Shown here piece after piece: positions 22,608-34,962 of a stretch of DNA of 64,000 bases. This DNA is from Owenia fusiformis. Taxonomy: Eukaryota; Annelida; Polychaeta; Sabellida; Oweniidae. The DNA is taken from positions 565,730 through 629,729 of the forward strand of contig CAIIXF020000007.1 of NCBI GenBank assembly GCA_903813345.2. Reading direction: 5' to 3'. A program made the translations under genes and the position numbers. Positions within the stretch are counted from its first letter, which is position 1. Each line of letters opens with the position of its first letter. The notes under the pieces are model-generated. The model was not told where the DNA came from, ran no database searches, and saw nothing but the letters and a program-made list of their open reading frames with translations.

Positions 22608-24610
22608 AATCTATATTGTCTCCCTATGTTTTGGAGATTGCTTCTGTTTGACGATATCACAATCTTTGAAAATGGTGAAAAGGCAAGAAAATGAATTTCT
22701 GTGATGAGCACAATGCTTGGAAGACTGTAGTGAAAGTTGTTATTTTAGAATTTAACAGTGTAACCTAATATTATAGATGATACTTTCAGTCGGTTATTTC
22801 TCTTATTTTTCTGACATGAAGGTTATAATCCAATATACTTTCATCTCAATTGACGACTAGATCTTATGGTGATGTAAGAAGTCTTAAATAAACATAATGG
22901 CATTGGTTGTTCTAAATTGACTTTTATAATCATGAGCAAATGATAAAAATTTCTTGAAGAATTTGCAACATGAAATTAATGTGAAAAAAACTAAATGTAA
23001 TGGTCCTCGACAATAACAAGCAAATTCATAGGATAAATGTGATATCTCATGATTTTTGAGATATATCATTTTTAATTATGAGTGGATAATGATCATCTTC
23101 ACTTTTAGCCACAACAAATACTACAGTTTATCAGTCATTTACTCTTTGAAATAAACCTTCAATTGCAAGAATCATATTTTATAGTATTGATAATTATTTG
23201 AGGTACATAAAAACTCAAAGAGTGTTGACTTTTTATAATATGGAGAAGTTGAGTTCAAATAGATATGCAAAATACATTTTTACAACACAACATATGGTTC
23301 AAGCTATATGACAAAACTTATGGTTGTATTTAATTAAACAATGTCATACATTTAGATCGCTGCCACACATATTGAGTATATAGATGATGTATCATTTGGA
23401 CTGCATTCACTTATTAATTGATAAAATCACCTATTCATCACTTACGGGATAATTTTTGCCGCTATCTATTAATGATAAAAATCCAATAACTCTGATAGAT
23501 TTGTTTAGTGATATTTACATCTATGGTTTTGCCATTTATGACAAGGATATGCTTTCGTTAATCTACTAATGGAAACCATATTTGCCATACATTTTGTTCC
23601 CTTTATGGAATCAATATTTCCATAAGGAAGTGAGAGGTTACTTAATAAGGCAACAGTAGTCAAAATGGAAAATGTTGTAAAAGTATATTATCTTATCTAT
23701 ATTTATCTATATATTTAACCATGCATAAAGAATGTTATTAGGGTAAGAGCATCATGGCGAGTATTGCACCTAACTATGTTTGCTGCATTGTAGTTTTCTG
23801 ATAATTGATGGAAAATGGATCATTAACCCCTTTGATCACTGGTTTTCAACAGTTTGGATTTTCAGTGTGTTTTCACCATGTTTGTTTTTTCATTAGCCAA
23901 CATGCATTGTTATTTATGATATTTTGATTTCATTTAGAGGAATTGTCAATTACCAGAGACTATATAAGTCACATCCATCTGTTGCAGAATAATAAAACAT
24001 AATACATAAAATACATGAAACTCTCCTATCACTCCCAGTTCAAAAGCTGGCCTATTTTCAAAATGGCCACCATTCTAATTGCAGAATTTAGAAAAAAAGA
24101 TTGGCAAAATTTTATATATGTTTTTTTTGGCTGTTTTTAGCTATCATTGACTTGTTCATCAGTCTGTCCATGTGTAAACAATAGTGCCACTATTAAAACC
24201 ACTGATGATAGGATTCTCATTTTGATAATTCTCAACTATAACTATATATTACAAGTCTACAATCAAAATCATTAATTTCCATTTTCTGTTTCATTTTCCC
24301 TTGAGCCTTTTTCTTTATGTGTCAATATCAAAATCTATAAAGAATCCCTGGTTATTCATCTGTAACATACAATTTAATTTTGACATTCTGTAAGCGGATG
24401 TACTTTATATCAGCATCCAGCTGAAATATGAAGCAGAAAGAGACATCTTTACTCTTGTGGTTCTTAATTTCAATTCTACATCTCTGGTGATATCAGTATT
24501 GTCATGTGATATAGTCCTTCGTCATTGTGAATATTTTTACAGTATCATGAAAAGATGGAGCCTTGTTAGTATCTTTAGATGTTTTTCAAAAGTATCATAC
24601 TTACTTTTAG
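22608..24610. other. No recognisable gene; one short repeat relic
   Basis: AT-rich and non-coding. Around 24030-24140 a block (CAGTTCAAAAGCTGGCCTAT, CAAAATGGCCACCATT) matches the array at 62100-63010, so it is an isolated copy of that unit. Confidence 0.5.
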
Positions 24611-24612
24611 GC

Positions 24613-24790
24613 TTTGGATAAAAAACCTTGTACCCACGTACAAGGGGCATGATACGGTCTTTAAAGGGTTCAATTACAGCGTGGGCTAAAAATATCATGT
24701 GATATATGTTTAATCATGCCATGTATTATATATCATTTTAAAGATAAATAATTTCCTAACAATATGGGTACGAGGTTTTTTATACAAAGC
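24613..24790. repeat. Short inverted repeat (~27-bp arms)
   Basis: GGCTTTGGATAAAAAACCTT on the left is the inverse of the right arm, whose reverse complement reads GGCTTTGTATAAAAAACCTC. Arms are about 120 bp apart, forming a hairpin-type MITE or relic. Confidence 0.6.
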
Positions 24791-25162
24791 CCTACTTTTA
24801 GTTTAGTTTTAAAATATTTTATTTCAGTGTCACCTGTGACATATACATTACATGTTAAAACAAAGTTTAAAAACAAGTATATCCCGGCTGGTATTGGCTT
24901 ATCAGACACTATCCCTTTAAAACTTGAACATAAACTTATATATAAACTGCATATGACAATGAAAGTAAAAGAAATTAGCATGACAGTACAAGTTGATGTG
25001 TGTAAATGTTTGTTTGTAATTAGGACTGGTTAGTGGTCATGTTTAACTGATAATATTTACTAGTCCCCATTGCATTGCTAGTTGTTGATTGTTTATATAA
25101 CTATGGCTGGATTTTTGTCACTGGCTGATTGTTTTTGTCACTATTGTAATTATCTAATATAC

Positions 25163-25219
25163 ATATATGTATATAAGCACATGTGCCAAAGGGAAAGGAC
25201 CAAAAGTTGTAATGGAAGT
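25163..25219 (+). repeat. Dispersed repeat family A, fragment 8
   Basis: Head only: CATGTGCCAAAGGGAAAGGA, CCAAAAGTTGTAATGGAA. It is followed by a short GTTGTTTGTTGCTATGGCTA direct repeat. Confidence 0.75.
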
Positions 25220-25839
25220 TGTTTGTTGCTATGGCTAGTTGTTTGTTGCTATGGCTAGTTGTTTGTCGCTATGGTTTCTAGCTCCTGATTTCACCAAAAT
25301 GACAAAGTTGTTGAATTTAATTGTGTGTATGAATGATACCTCTGGTGAGTTAAGCGTTAACATCCATTCCTTTTATCAGCTGATCAAACAATGTTTTAGA
25401 GCATCAGAACAAATTAAGTTAGGCGCTGACGTCATAACCATGAGGTCGTGATTTCAATATGCCTGAGTACTGAGCTCGTTGTGTTCATTCAATTTTTATT
25501 ATTTTTATAGAATCCAAGTATTAGTTCTTTCATCTCTTTATTACATGTAGGTAGTTTATATTGATTAAGGAATAGAGGCAGCTACATGTTTGTTCAGGCA
25601 CCTGTCTCCTTGATTATTAAGTTATGATTTAATGATAGTATATGTGTATGCAGTACTCTCTTTTATTACTTTGGGTGAATGTTAAACTCTGATTGATCAA
25701 AGCGTGGTCAATAGTTTTGAATGTTGATTGTATTCAGTGCAAAAGATGGTATCTTTAGATGAATAAACAAGAGGTGGAAAAGGCTGAAATTGTTTGGATA
25801 AGTTAATGGAAGAATGAAAAAGTGGGTCTGGAAAAACAT

Positions 25840-25950
25840 GTAATCCATAAAACACAATATTTCATAATGATCATCAGGAGAAAACTATGACTAGTTTTGA
25901 TCTCTTTTTCTCAACCTTTAATGCCACAGCCTGGATCGACCTTAAAAACT
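25840..25950 (+). repeat. Dispersed repeat family A, fragment 9 (tail part)
   Basis: ATCCATAAAACACAATAT, ATCATCAGGAGAAAACTATG, TTTTGATCTC and AATGCCACAGCCTGGATC match the tail of fragments 5 and 15. Confidence 0.7.
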
Positions 25951-25959
25951 GTCAAGTAA

Positions 25960-27340
25960 AATACTTGGAACTTCAGAACTAGTCACTATTTTTCAGTAAG
26001 CCCTAGGTATTGTCTTTTCTAAGTTCCTTGAGATGTTCATTTGTTGTAAATGCCCAGTTTCAGCATTTCAGCACAGGTATTTTCTTTTATTTTGTAATTC
26101 TTCACTTTATCCTTAACTCTGAAAATAAGATACATGTTGCTTGTTTATTATTTCGCTTCAATATTGTTACACTATCTGACTTATTTGATGTGATATGTCC
26201 TATGTTAATAAATGAGATACATGTATATGTTATCAATAAAAAAAGTTTTTGCCTACTGAAAGATTGATTTTGCCATGGCATAGAATGGATTATTTTGTCC
26301 AAATTCAAGTAGCTTTTAAGTTTAAGATAAATTGTGTGAATTTCTTTGTTTCCTTGTAAAATGTCACTCTCTATCTCCTTCCCACTCTAGCTCCTAGCTC
26401 CTCTTTCCATAACTTAGAAATGATGAGTCTTAAGTTTATCTTGTCTTCTGTCTGTGAAATGAATCATTGTAGTAATGTCTTCACTCTGTCTAGATTAATA
26501 TTGAAGTATTCATTATCAAGATGTATAGAGACAATGCTGGCATCTGAGGTAATCCTAAATATTAAATGTGTTGCTGTTACTTATCTTATTATTAAAATGT
26601 CATTTTGACTTACTAACTGGAAAGTGCTATTCTTCTTCTCATTGGACTTGAAACACTCACAGATCGATAATAGCTTTGATGTTATGTACTTTTTGTATGT
26701 TCATATTACGCAATACCAATGTTGATTGATGTTACCGTATTTAATGTTTAGGTATGTTCTTAGTTTCATTTTTCTAAGGCAAGTTTAAATCATGCAATGG
26801 ATCTTAAATTAGACTATGGAAATCATTACTTTGTTTCGGGTAATTTTAGGTGTTTTTCACAGTGGAATAGCATTTTAAGAAACTGCACTTCATTTTCAGT
26901 GATATATTTATTTTTTGTGTAATTCTCAAAATGCATAAGAACATGTATTAATATTTGTTAATGTAAGCCAGAATTTGAAAGTGTTTATTCATTCATAAAT
27001 ATAAATTCAGTATCATATACAATGTGCTATTTTGCAATTGAATTGTGATTCCAGCTTTCATGAATGATAAATGACATAAGTTCTTTTAACGTATGATCCA
27101 AACCCTGTTTATATAACTCTACATGGAGTAATTAAATGAAATCACTGTACTTCCTCAGGTTTCTTCCTGAGGGACAATAAACATGCTGATGATAACAGCC
27201 TTCAAAGATGAATATCCAAAACAGGACTGTTCTTGTGAAGTTTCTATGTCAGGCGATTCAGACAAGTAGCTGCTCTTGAATGTGTATTTCTGATTACATG
27301 TTTCAGTTCACTCAGCTTTATCTTTCACAAGTCAAATACA
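25960..27340. other. No recognisable gene
   Basis: Only short ORFs without coding character. No repeats were recognised. Confidence 0.4.
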
Positions 27341-27344
27341 TATG

Positions 27345-27660
27345 CACAAGTGTTATATGGAAGGACTTAAAAATTTTCCAGAACACAGCAACAAAAAGAA
27401 AAGATCTAAGAGTATACCAGTCATAAAGATAACAAACCTCAACTATCCAAAACCATAATCTAATATGTTAAGAAACTATGTCTAACACCCCCTCCCCCAC
27501 CAGTCAAGTAACATTATCACAATCCGAGACCGCAACATCAAGAGACATATCATTCATACTAAAGTCATTACAAAACGTGTTGAAGAATAAATTCAAAATT
27601 GAGACATCCGCAAAGATGACATAATCCATAAAACTCCATGCTTCACAATGGTCACCAGAT
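27345..27660 (+). repeat. Dispersed repeat family A, fragment 10
   Basis: A diverged copy: AAAGAAAAGATCTAAGAG, TATACCAGTCATAAAG, AACTATGTCTAACACCCCC, ATCACAATCCGAGACC, then the tail block ACTTTCCACAATGGTC-like. It is more diverged than fragments 12 and 13. Confidence 0.65.
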
Positions 27661-29710
27661 TAAATTTGTTTAATTTTTTCTGCATCTAGCTAGAGAGATG
27701 CCACATTTCTTCCAAAGTGGAACATCCCAGAGGAGGTCAGTGATGGTTGCTTTGACACTTGCTTTGATATCCCCTTATTAAGATGAATGTCATTTGTTAT
27801 TTGTTATGTAAACCATAATTATGTACATTTAAAAAGGGAAGGCTGGATGCCATGCATTTGCTTAATGTGACTCCAAATTATTTGACTTATTTGTCTCATG
27901 ACAACCACCAGTTTGAATGTAACGTGAAAGAGAGTTCAGAAAATGCAAGTTCAAATAGTTTTGATTGAGCCAGTTGGCATTTCACTTCAGCCACAGCCAT
28001 CTTTAACATTTCTGAACCAAATAGATGTGATTGCACTCTTTCTCTTAGCTGCAGGTTAAGGAGGTTTATATAAATCCTGCCATGCGATTCTGTTGTGGAT
28101 TAATATATTCAGATATAAATTCCTAGCTATATCTTATGACATAATTCTGAATTAGATCACATTAATTCGTGACTTATAGTGATGTAATACAGAAAATGTG
28201 ATATTTATCAATTGCATTACCTTGATTCCATAATCATGAAACAGGAAGAAATTATTCTCTGCCATAATGATATATTAGCAGCAGGTATACTATAATTGTT
28301 ATAAATGGGATTAATTAATTGTTGCTGAGGTGTATCTAGTATCTGGCAATTAGGAGTAGGGGTTGTATATAATACTATCAATAATGACACCTATCTTTGG
28401 CCTCCTATCTGTCACAAACTGTTACTTTCAATGCATTCAACATGATATCATATTGTTAATTATGCTAACATATTTTACACATTTTATCTACATATTAACA
28501 AGACCATCTGGTTACTGTCATAAATCAGAATATAAATATTTGATAATCAGAATTTATTAAAGTGGCTTAACATGTGAACATGCAGTTAGGTTAAGGGTCT
28601 TCATTCTCTCAATTAATTGATATAAGGTTAGAAACTTATAGCAGTTGCATCTCACATATGACTATCATATCTCAGGCACATTGTATATCTGTATAGGGGT
28701 ATCTAATATAACATAAATCTCAAATGCTAGATTTATTCCCATTTTCCAATAAACTGAACAATATGATAACTTATCTTCATCAATATAGCATTATTTGGAT
28801 TAATTTGATTAAGGAGATTGCAGACAGTGTTTGTATGAAGGATAATTGAATTGATATAGGGGATAAGATGTACTGCACTTTGCAAGAAATCTGGTCTAGG
28901 CTTGGTCAGTTTGTTTGCCTTATTTGGAACATAATTAGAAAGGCACATTTCCACAGTTACCATATTTATTGACCAATTTTCAGCATCCCACTCAACTTTT
29001 TTGATGGCTTTTATGTTGTTGTTTTTTATTTATATTATTTATGATGCATGGGTCCATGTAATTTACTCCAGTATGTGGTTTGAAACACATTTACTGGTTA
29101 TCCCCATATCTCTGCAGTTTTGTTGAAGTTAAGATATTGTTTTAATATATAATGTTCTATGTATGGTCGAAATATACCCTTGACCAAAAATACAGCTTTC
29201 CAAAATCACTTGCCATACTGCACTTGGCCCTTTAATACTATTGGAATGAAAGTCTTTGATATAAAAGTGGTATGGCATGGCATGGCAGTGATCCCACTTT
29301 TTAAATTACATGTTCAAATCTTGTGTTTGACATATCAGCTGAGGATGCATGGCTGCACAGACATCCTCAAAAGAACCAAATCTGATCTCCGCTAAAGATC
29401 AAGCTTAGACCCATAGCACCTTGCTTGTTTCTGTTCATACGTTTGTTGCTTTGGAACCTATATTAGGCACAATGTCTTCACATTTTCAGGTCTTCTCTCA
29501 CAATGTTTTGAACAGATCCATAACTAATGCCTAGATACCATTACTTCTTGAATTACCTCTCCTGTGTTTGTTGTTTTTGGAGCAGCTGGTCAAGAGTATC
29601 CTTAACAGATCTTCTTGGCACTTCGGAAATTTTTCTGTACCATTTGTAGATATATTGTATTTCCCTCAGATATATCCCTCAAAAGCCTCCCATTAAATAA
29701 CCTCTATATA
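27661..29710. other. No recognisable gene
   Basis: AT-rich sequence between family A and the nested transposon stack. No splice-bounded frame or known repeat. Confidence 0.4.
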
Positions 29711-31847
29711 TTCACGGTGTTATAGCATGACGGTTACGACAAGGCGATTTGCAAAATGTTGCGGTAACGATAACAAAAAATGGCGGATAGGAGAGACAGC
29801 ATGTCCTCGTTCTCGCCTGTAGGCAAGATTCACAGATAAGATTTCCTTTTCAACTAGTTCCATTCGGTGACATATATATGGATGGTTATAAAGATTGGGT
29901 CAAATCTGCCAGGTGGTTTACTGGAAGCGGAATATAAGCTGTAAACTTACCGACTGAGATGTCCAAGTTCATATTTTTTAGTCCATTCTCGTGATTTCTC
30001 AGTATGTGTGCTTCAGAGCCACTCAAACTATTAACAGTAAGTAAACTGTGTATAAACAAGCCAAAAAATGACAAATCCAGAACAGGAACGTGGTCATATT
30101 GTAAATAATAAGGTTTCAAACGCAATGTCGTTAGACGACTACGTATGAATTCTATAGATGGTAACGTATTGTATTAGATGTACATTAGGTATTTAGCGGA
30201 CGGTTACGTGCATGTACATCTTTCCATGTAATTGTTATAATGGGTAAGAAATGGAATATTGAATTGCTTATATTTGTTTTCAGGACTCGCAAGAGACACT
30301 CTTGTTTGAGCCTCTATAGGGCAAGGAAAAAAATGTGTCTTGCTTTATTTATGAAACCAATTTCAGTCAAAAAGATAGCAATGAAGAGGCAAAAGAAGAA
30401 TTAGCATCAAGTACTGATGAATATGACAAAATTAATAACAATGGATGCGGGATACATATTTGAACGAGGTTCGCGTAACCGTCAATCAATTTTTTGCGTA
30501 ACCGCAAATTAAAAATACAACATTATGGCTTAAGTAGAACATATTAGGTGGTTTCCAATGCTCAATTGGCTTTTTATGATCGTATGTAGGTTACATCTAT
30601 ATACCCCGAGGTTGTTAGGCAATGTAGACCATGCCCTAACGACAAAAATAAACAAATTACTAAATTTTGTGTAGTTTTGAATTTCAAGCTCAATAGTTTT
30701 TCGCTTATTTCATGGTATCCCCTGGAATCAATTTGCAAAGAATATGTTCAAAATATACATTACTAAATGCATCACCAAATGCAATGCTTACAAAAATCGT
30801 TCATCCTTTCATTGATTGATATTGAAAGATAAATTTATTAGACCAAAGATGGAAGCAGATTGGACAAAATCCTTCAATATTCAGAATGATAGAATCACTT
30901 TTAGAAATATATACAAAAACAAGATAAAAGATATTGAATGCCAAAAGTTATCAGAATTTAATTTTAAACTATTACATAATTTCTTAGCCTGCGGAAAACT
31001 GGTAAATAAGTGGAATATGAATGTACCAAAAGAATGTAGTGAGTGTAATGTTGTACAAGACATTAGACATTTATTATATGATTGTGTGTTAATTAAAAAT
31101 CTATGGAATATTCTAAGTGAAACACTAAAGGTGGATATTACTTGGAAAAATATACTTCTGGGGTACCAAAGCATGAACAGCAAATTAGAATTTAGAATGT
31201 TGCTTTACACAATATTGATGAAATGTATTCATGAAAGGACGGGTGTCATTAAGGGCCCTTTTTAGCCCCCAAAGATATCTGATAATAATGCATATCATAT
31301 TGAAGAAAAATCATTTGTGCTTTATAAAAATACAATTTCAGCGAATTTTGACCTTTGATGTTCACACAACAGTCATTTAAAGATCATATACCATTTTTGG
31401 TGTTTTTACAAAAAATTCTTTATTTATTGTTGTAAATAAGTAAATAGTATATAAATATTAACCAATATAAATATATTAAAATGTAATATATGAAATACTG
31501 AAGAAAAGATACGATTAAAATTATTCTCATGGAAAAGCACATAGGGGAATATTGACAAAATGCAAATGCTATTTTAGTAGGTTCTGGGCTAGCAATGGGT
31601 ACATTTCGACTGTGACTGTAATGGATTACTATTGACTTTTATCAACATCACAGGGCAACATTTAAGCAACTTAAATACAAGGAAAATCAAAGATTTCCTC
31701 TCATTTCTAAAACGAGGAACAAAAGCATGAATTCAAGGAAAATAAATGATGGCCTGTGCCAAAATATATAACATATGAGAAAGTTGTGGCACAGTAAAGG
31801 ATATGTATAGGATATCATATGATTTTAAATGATTTTATCTTTATATC

Positions 31848-31921
31848 CGAGTTGATATCAATATCTTGCCAAGTTAGCATAGCGAATTAGCGCAGATATT
31901 GATATCAATGAGTTGGATTAA
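31848..31921. repeat. GATATTGATATC module shared with the 890-bp duplication
   Basis: GTTGATATCAATATCTT, then GCATAGCGAATTAGCGCAG, then ATATTGATATCAATGAGTTG form an inverted repeat around a GCG-containing spacer. The start of each 890-bp unit has the same design with a different spacer length. Confidence 0.6.
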
Positions 31922-32093
31922 CACAATATCACGAAAATTCATAGGATGTTCTATTTTTCCCATAGTTCACCTCTAAAACTAAACAAAGCATATCAAAACA
32001 ACATCCATTCTTTCATTCATCCCCGTGATGTCATGAAATCACTATGTTACAAAACACATCATATTTGTGGTAGTTTTCAAATCCCTGCCAAAA

Positions 32094-32142
32094 GGTGATA
32101 TCTGTGAAATATTTTCCGTATTCCACAGATATCACTTTTTCC
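32094..32142. repeat. Perfect hairpin, 15-bp arms
   Basis: GTGATATCTGTG, a short AT-rich loop, then CACAGATATCAC. It lies within the nested 2.4-kb element. Confidence 0.8.
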
Positions 32143-32224
32143 ACGCATTTGCAAAATATCATAAATATGTCAGAAACAAGTCAAATTCTTTACTTCAGAG
32201 AATATTTTTAAAAAACTGTGCATT

Positions 32225-32510
32225 GATTTAAATTTTGAAGAGCACTACCGTGATCAAACATATATTGACTTACGTGTGGCACGAACCAGACTAATGAAGA
32301 AACAAAAAGAAAAATGGCATCAGGAAATTCTTGAACAACGTAAATTACGTACATATGTTACTTTTAAAACAGACTTTAAACCAGATCAATTCATTTTATG
32401 TGACTTGCCAAGAGGCACTAGATCACTGATTTCACAATTTCGGTATGGAATTCTACCTTTGCATATTGAAACTGGCAGATTTGTAAATACCATTTACATT
32501 GGTATTTACA
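32225..32510 (+). pseudogene. LINE C-terminal scrap inside the 2.4-kb element
   Basis: The plus-strand frame reads through EEHYRDQTYIDLRVARTRL, KLRTYVTFKTDF, LPRGTRSLISQFRYG and LPLHIETGRF. This is the conserved block just upstream of the C-terminal zinc motif in many invertebrate LINEs (L-R-x-Y...F-K...R-S...F-R-x-G...L-x-I-E-x-G-R). The frame then enters a perfect palindrome and the expected Cys motif is missing. It is a different family from the LINE that hosts the element. Confidence 0.75.
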
Positions 32511-32513
32511 AAT
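32478..32513. repeat. Perfect palindrome at the LINE scrap breakpoint
   Basis: TTTGTAAATACCA, a short loop, then TGGTATTTACAAA. It starts where the LINE homology stops, so it may mark an inversion-type rearrangement during repair. Confidence 0.8.
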
Positions 32514-33928
32514 CAATGTTATTTACTGGGAGGATTAAATATGGAGTGTATAGCAATGGTCAATACAATATTTCCAGATGGATATTTTTTCCCTAGAAGC
32601 GGAACCCAAACTCAGTCATGACATAGAAGCTAACTTTTGCAATTAATAGAAACTTGTTTTTTATCATATTTTTGTGTTCTATATTTGAGATGAAATAATA
32701 CGAGATTCATTTCTACAAAAGGATGGAACAAATGTGAACTTGTATATTGAACTATACTTCTTTTCTGAATAAACAGAACAACATTTTATCCAATCCAATT
32801 AAGAAAACCAAGGCCAATGAGTGTAATTTATGCCCAGTTAAACTAACACAATAACAACTTTTTGTCTGGACTCACTTATTATGTAAGAATGAATTGTATT
32901 ACTGTTTACTGCATTAAATCATTTAAATGTCAAGTATACTATCTGTATTTAATTTCAAATGCCTATCTCACTTATCGAAGGTATACAAGAAATGTTATTT
33001 TGAAACAAATTCAGCACAACCAAAACCATGTCCACATAATATGACAAATCCAAGATGGCTGCCACAATTTTAGATCCATGCACATGTGAAGAAGTTAGAA
33101 ATACACATGGTCCACAAGTTCCATCCCCAATAAAATGGGAAGTTTAAGGTTTTCACACATATCAACTCTATTCCTATATACTTTATATTTGTGGTAAGGC
33201 TTGTGATCTAGGTAAACTTAGCATGTTCATGTACCTCCTATCCTCTGAAGCTAAAAACAGAAATAGTGACTTCAATTGAGAAAAATGAATCTTATGGGCT
33301 CCATATACATTTTGAGTGGCTGTCCGGCTAAAGTTAGATACTACTGATAATCTGTGATTGAAAATTATGTCAAGTTTAGTCCTCAGCCTCTCATAACGGA
33401 TAACTTCGAGGTAATTGTGTTGTTACTGCAAAAACCTCTATTTCTTCATCACAAATCTATCATCTTTTGCATCTGTCAAAACCCCTCATTTCATGTTAAT
33501 TTTCAGACTTTTGCTTGTGCCATCATTAAATATATATATTCAACTTGTTATTCAGAATATTTTAAGAACTTTTCATGTTTTTTTTTATTTTCACACTTTT
33601 GATAAAATGACTAAGTCAGAGAATGGCCTCTTAATGGCATGTCCCCTTTGGACAAAAAACTCAGACAATCCAACTCAATATAAACAAGCAAATTTTAAAT
33701 CGAAAATAGCATCTAAATTAAATATTTATGAACACATTTTTAAATTGCAAGGAAAAGTAAATATTGCTCATGATTTTAAGAAAATTATAAATGCCTTTGC
33801 TGCTTACTAAGATTGAATGGATTTTCTGGAATTTTACTATTGTATAAGGATCAAAATTTTGATAGAGTATATAATGCTGTGAAAATCCTATTTTACTATT
33901 GTATAAATTCTAATCCAGGATATATGTA

Positions 33929-34962
33929 CGAGGGGGGATTCATAAGTAGTGGGACAAATGCTATAACTTCACCTATATCAACCAGATTTTATTCAAACTT
34001 GGAACACAGAACCACAAACATGTGATAATCATTGTGTGAAAATTTCAAAAAGTAACACCCAACTTCAGTAAAGTGAGAGTTCCAATCATGACGTCACAAC
34101 AGGGTCCACGGAGCATATCGTTTGTCACTAATTGCTAATTATTAAATATACAAGTCTCAACTGATATTCAGGATGTGATCGAATCCGTGACTTCTAGCGA
34201 GTCCTTTTGTGGAGCACATCAATTCTGTGCAATTGCTATTGATTCCTTATCCTTCTGGTGCAATCTCACTCTTTCTCAAAGTATTCGCCATGACAATCAA
34301 TGCATTTTTGACATCTCCTCAACCATTCTAGGTATGCACCCTCAAAACCATATTTTCCAAGATTGGTCATCTCGGCTCCCACAGCATATTCAGAATATAT
34401 ATACAGAATACCACCTATATACTGTAGATTTTTTTACTTCTTCTTTCCCATAGACTTCCAACAAACCTCTATAGGTATCTAATACTGAAAACTTCTTCAA
34501 AGCATTAAACTTAATCACAGCACAGATGTTTATACGTGATTCTTGCTTTCATTGCTATTTTAATCAAATTTTGCTCCATCCAAGAAGGACTGTAAATGGC
34601 AGTGTCCTGGTGGCACTGCTTTGTGTGACATCACAATAGCATGATAATGTAATAAATGTTACAGTTGTCATGACTACAAGGTTTGAGACAATATGAAACC
34701 AAATATTTGAAAATAACTGTCATTTTGAGATATTTATGAGCATATTTATGTTGATCAAGCCCTTCATTTTTTAACTGCTCCGTTAACCCCTACTTTTGGT
34801 TACCATAGCAACCGTCGTTGCTAGGGAACAAAATGAATTGAATTGAAATTTCACCAAACAATGCCTTATATCCTAGTCCGTTCATCTGCCAAATTTGGTT
34901 GAGATATGTACACAGGGACTTGCTGCCTCAGAAAAGTCCCACTACTTATGAATCCCCCCTCG
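33929..34962 (-). mobile_element. Mariner derivative with perfect 27-bp TIRs and TA duplication
   Basis: 33929-33955 and 34936-34962 are exact inverted repeats beginning CGAGGGGGGATTCATAAGTA and ending GTGGGAC. TA flanks both ends (33927-33928 and 34963-34964). The 1034-bp body has a readable transposase C-terminus on the minus strand but no complete ORF. It is inserted into the 3' UTR of the 5'-truncated LINE, so it is among the youngest layers of the stack. Confidence 0.9.
34266..34368 (-). pseudogene. C-terminal remnant of mariner transposase
   Basis: The minus strand codes EGAYLEWLRRCQKCIDCHGE followed by YFEKE and a stop, the typical C-terminus of mariner transposases (W-L-x-x-C-x-K-C-I...G-x-Y-F-E). 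Upstream catalytic blocks cannot be read, so most of the gene is deleted or decayed. Confidence 0.75.

Larger units (their letters stand above)
31241..33649. mobile_element. 2.4-kb insertion with imperfect inverted ends, nested in the LINE
   Basis: The left end reads GGGTGTCATTAAGGGCC. The right end, reverse complemented, reads GGGGACATGCCATTAAGAGG. GGAC is found on both sides (31237-31240 and 33650-33653), and excision with one GGAC restores the host LINE frame, which strongly supports these borders to within a few bases. The interior holds a GATATTGATATC module, hairpins and a scrap of a different LINE. No transposase is recognised and the superfamily is unknown. Confidence 0.7.
30817..33810 (+). 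pseudogene. LINE ORF2 C-terminal fragment, interrupted
   Basis: The frame runs from 30817 to 31240, is interrupted by the 2.4-kb element, and resumes at 33654 to a TAA at 33808-33810. Removing the insert with one GGAC copy keeps the frame. Around 31034-31100 it has a C-x2-C...H...C pattern (CSECNVVQDIRHLLYDC) followed by IKNLWN, the zinc-binding block downstream of many LINE reverse transcriptases. No reverse transcriptase or endonuclease domain remains, so it is a dead copy. The clade is not assigned. Confidence 0.8.

Noticed and set aside
33354-33810. Plus-strand ORFs of 82 and 131 codons read as one gene
   Set aside because: The first part lies in the right end of the 2.4-kb element and the second part is the LINE C-terminus; the frame across the junction is accidental.
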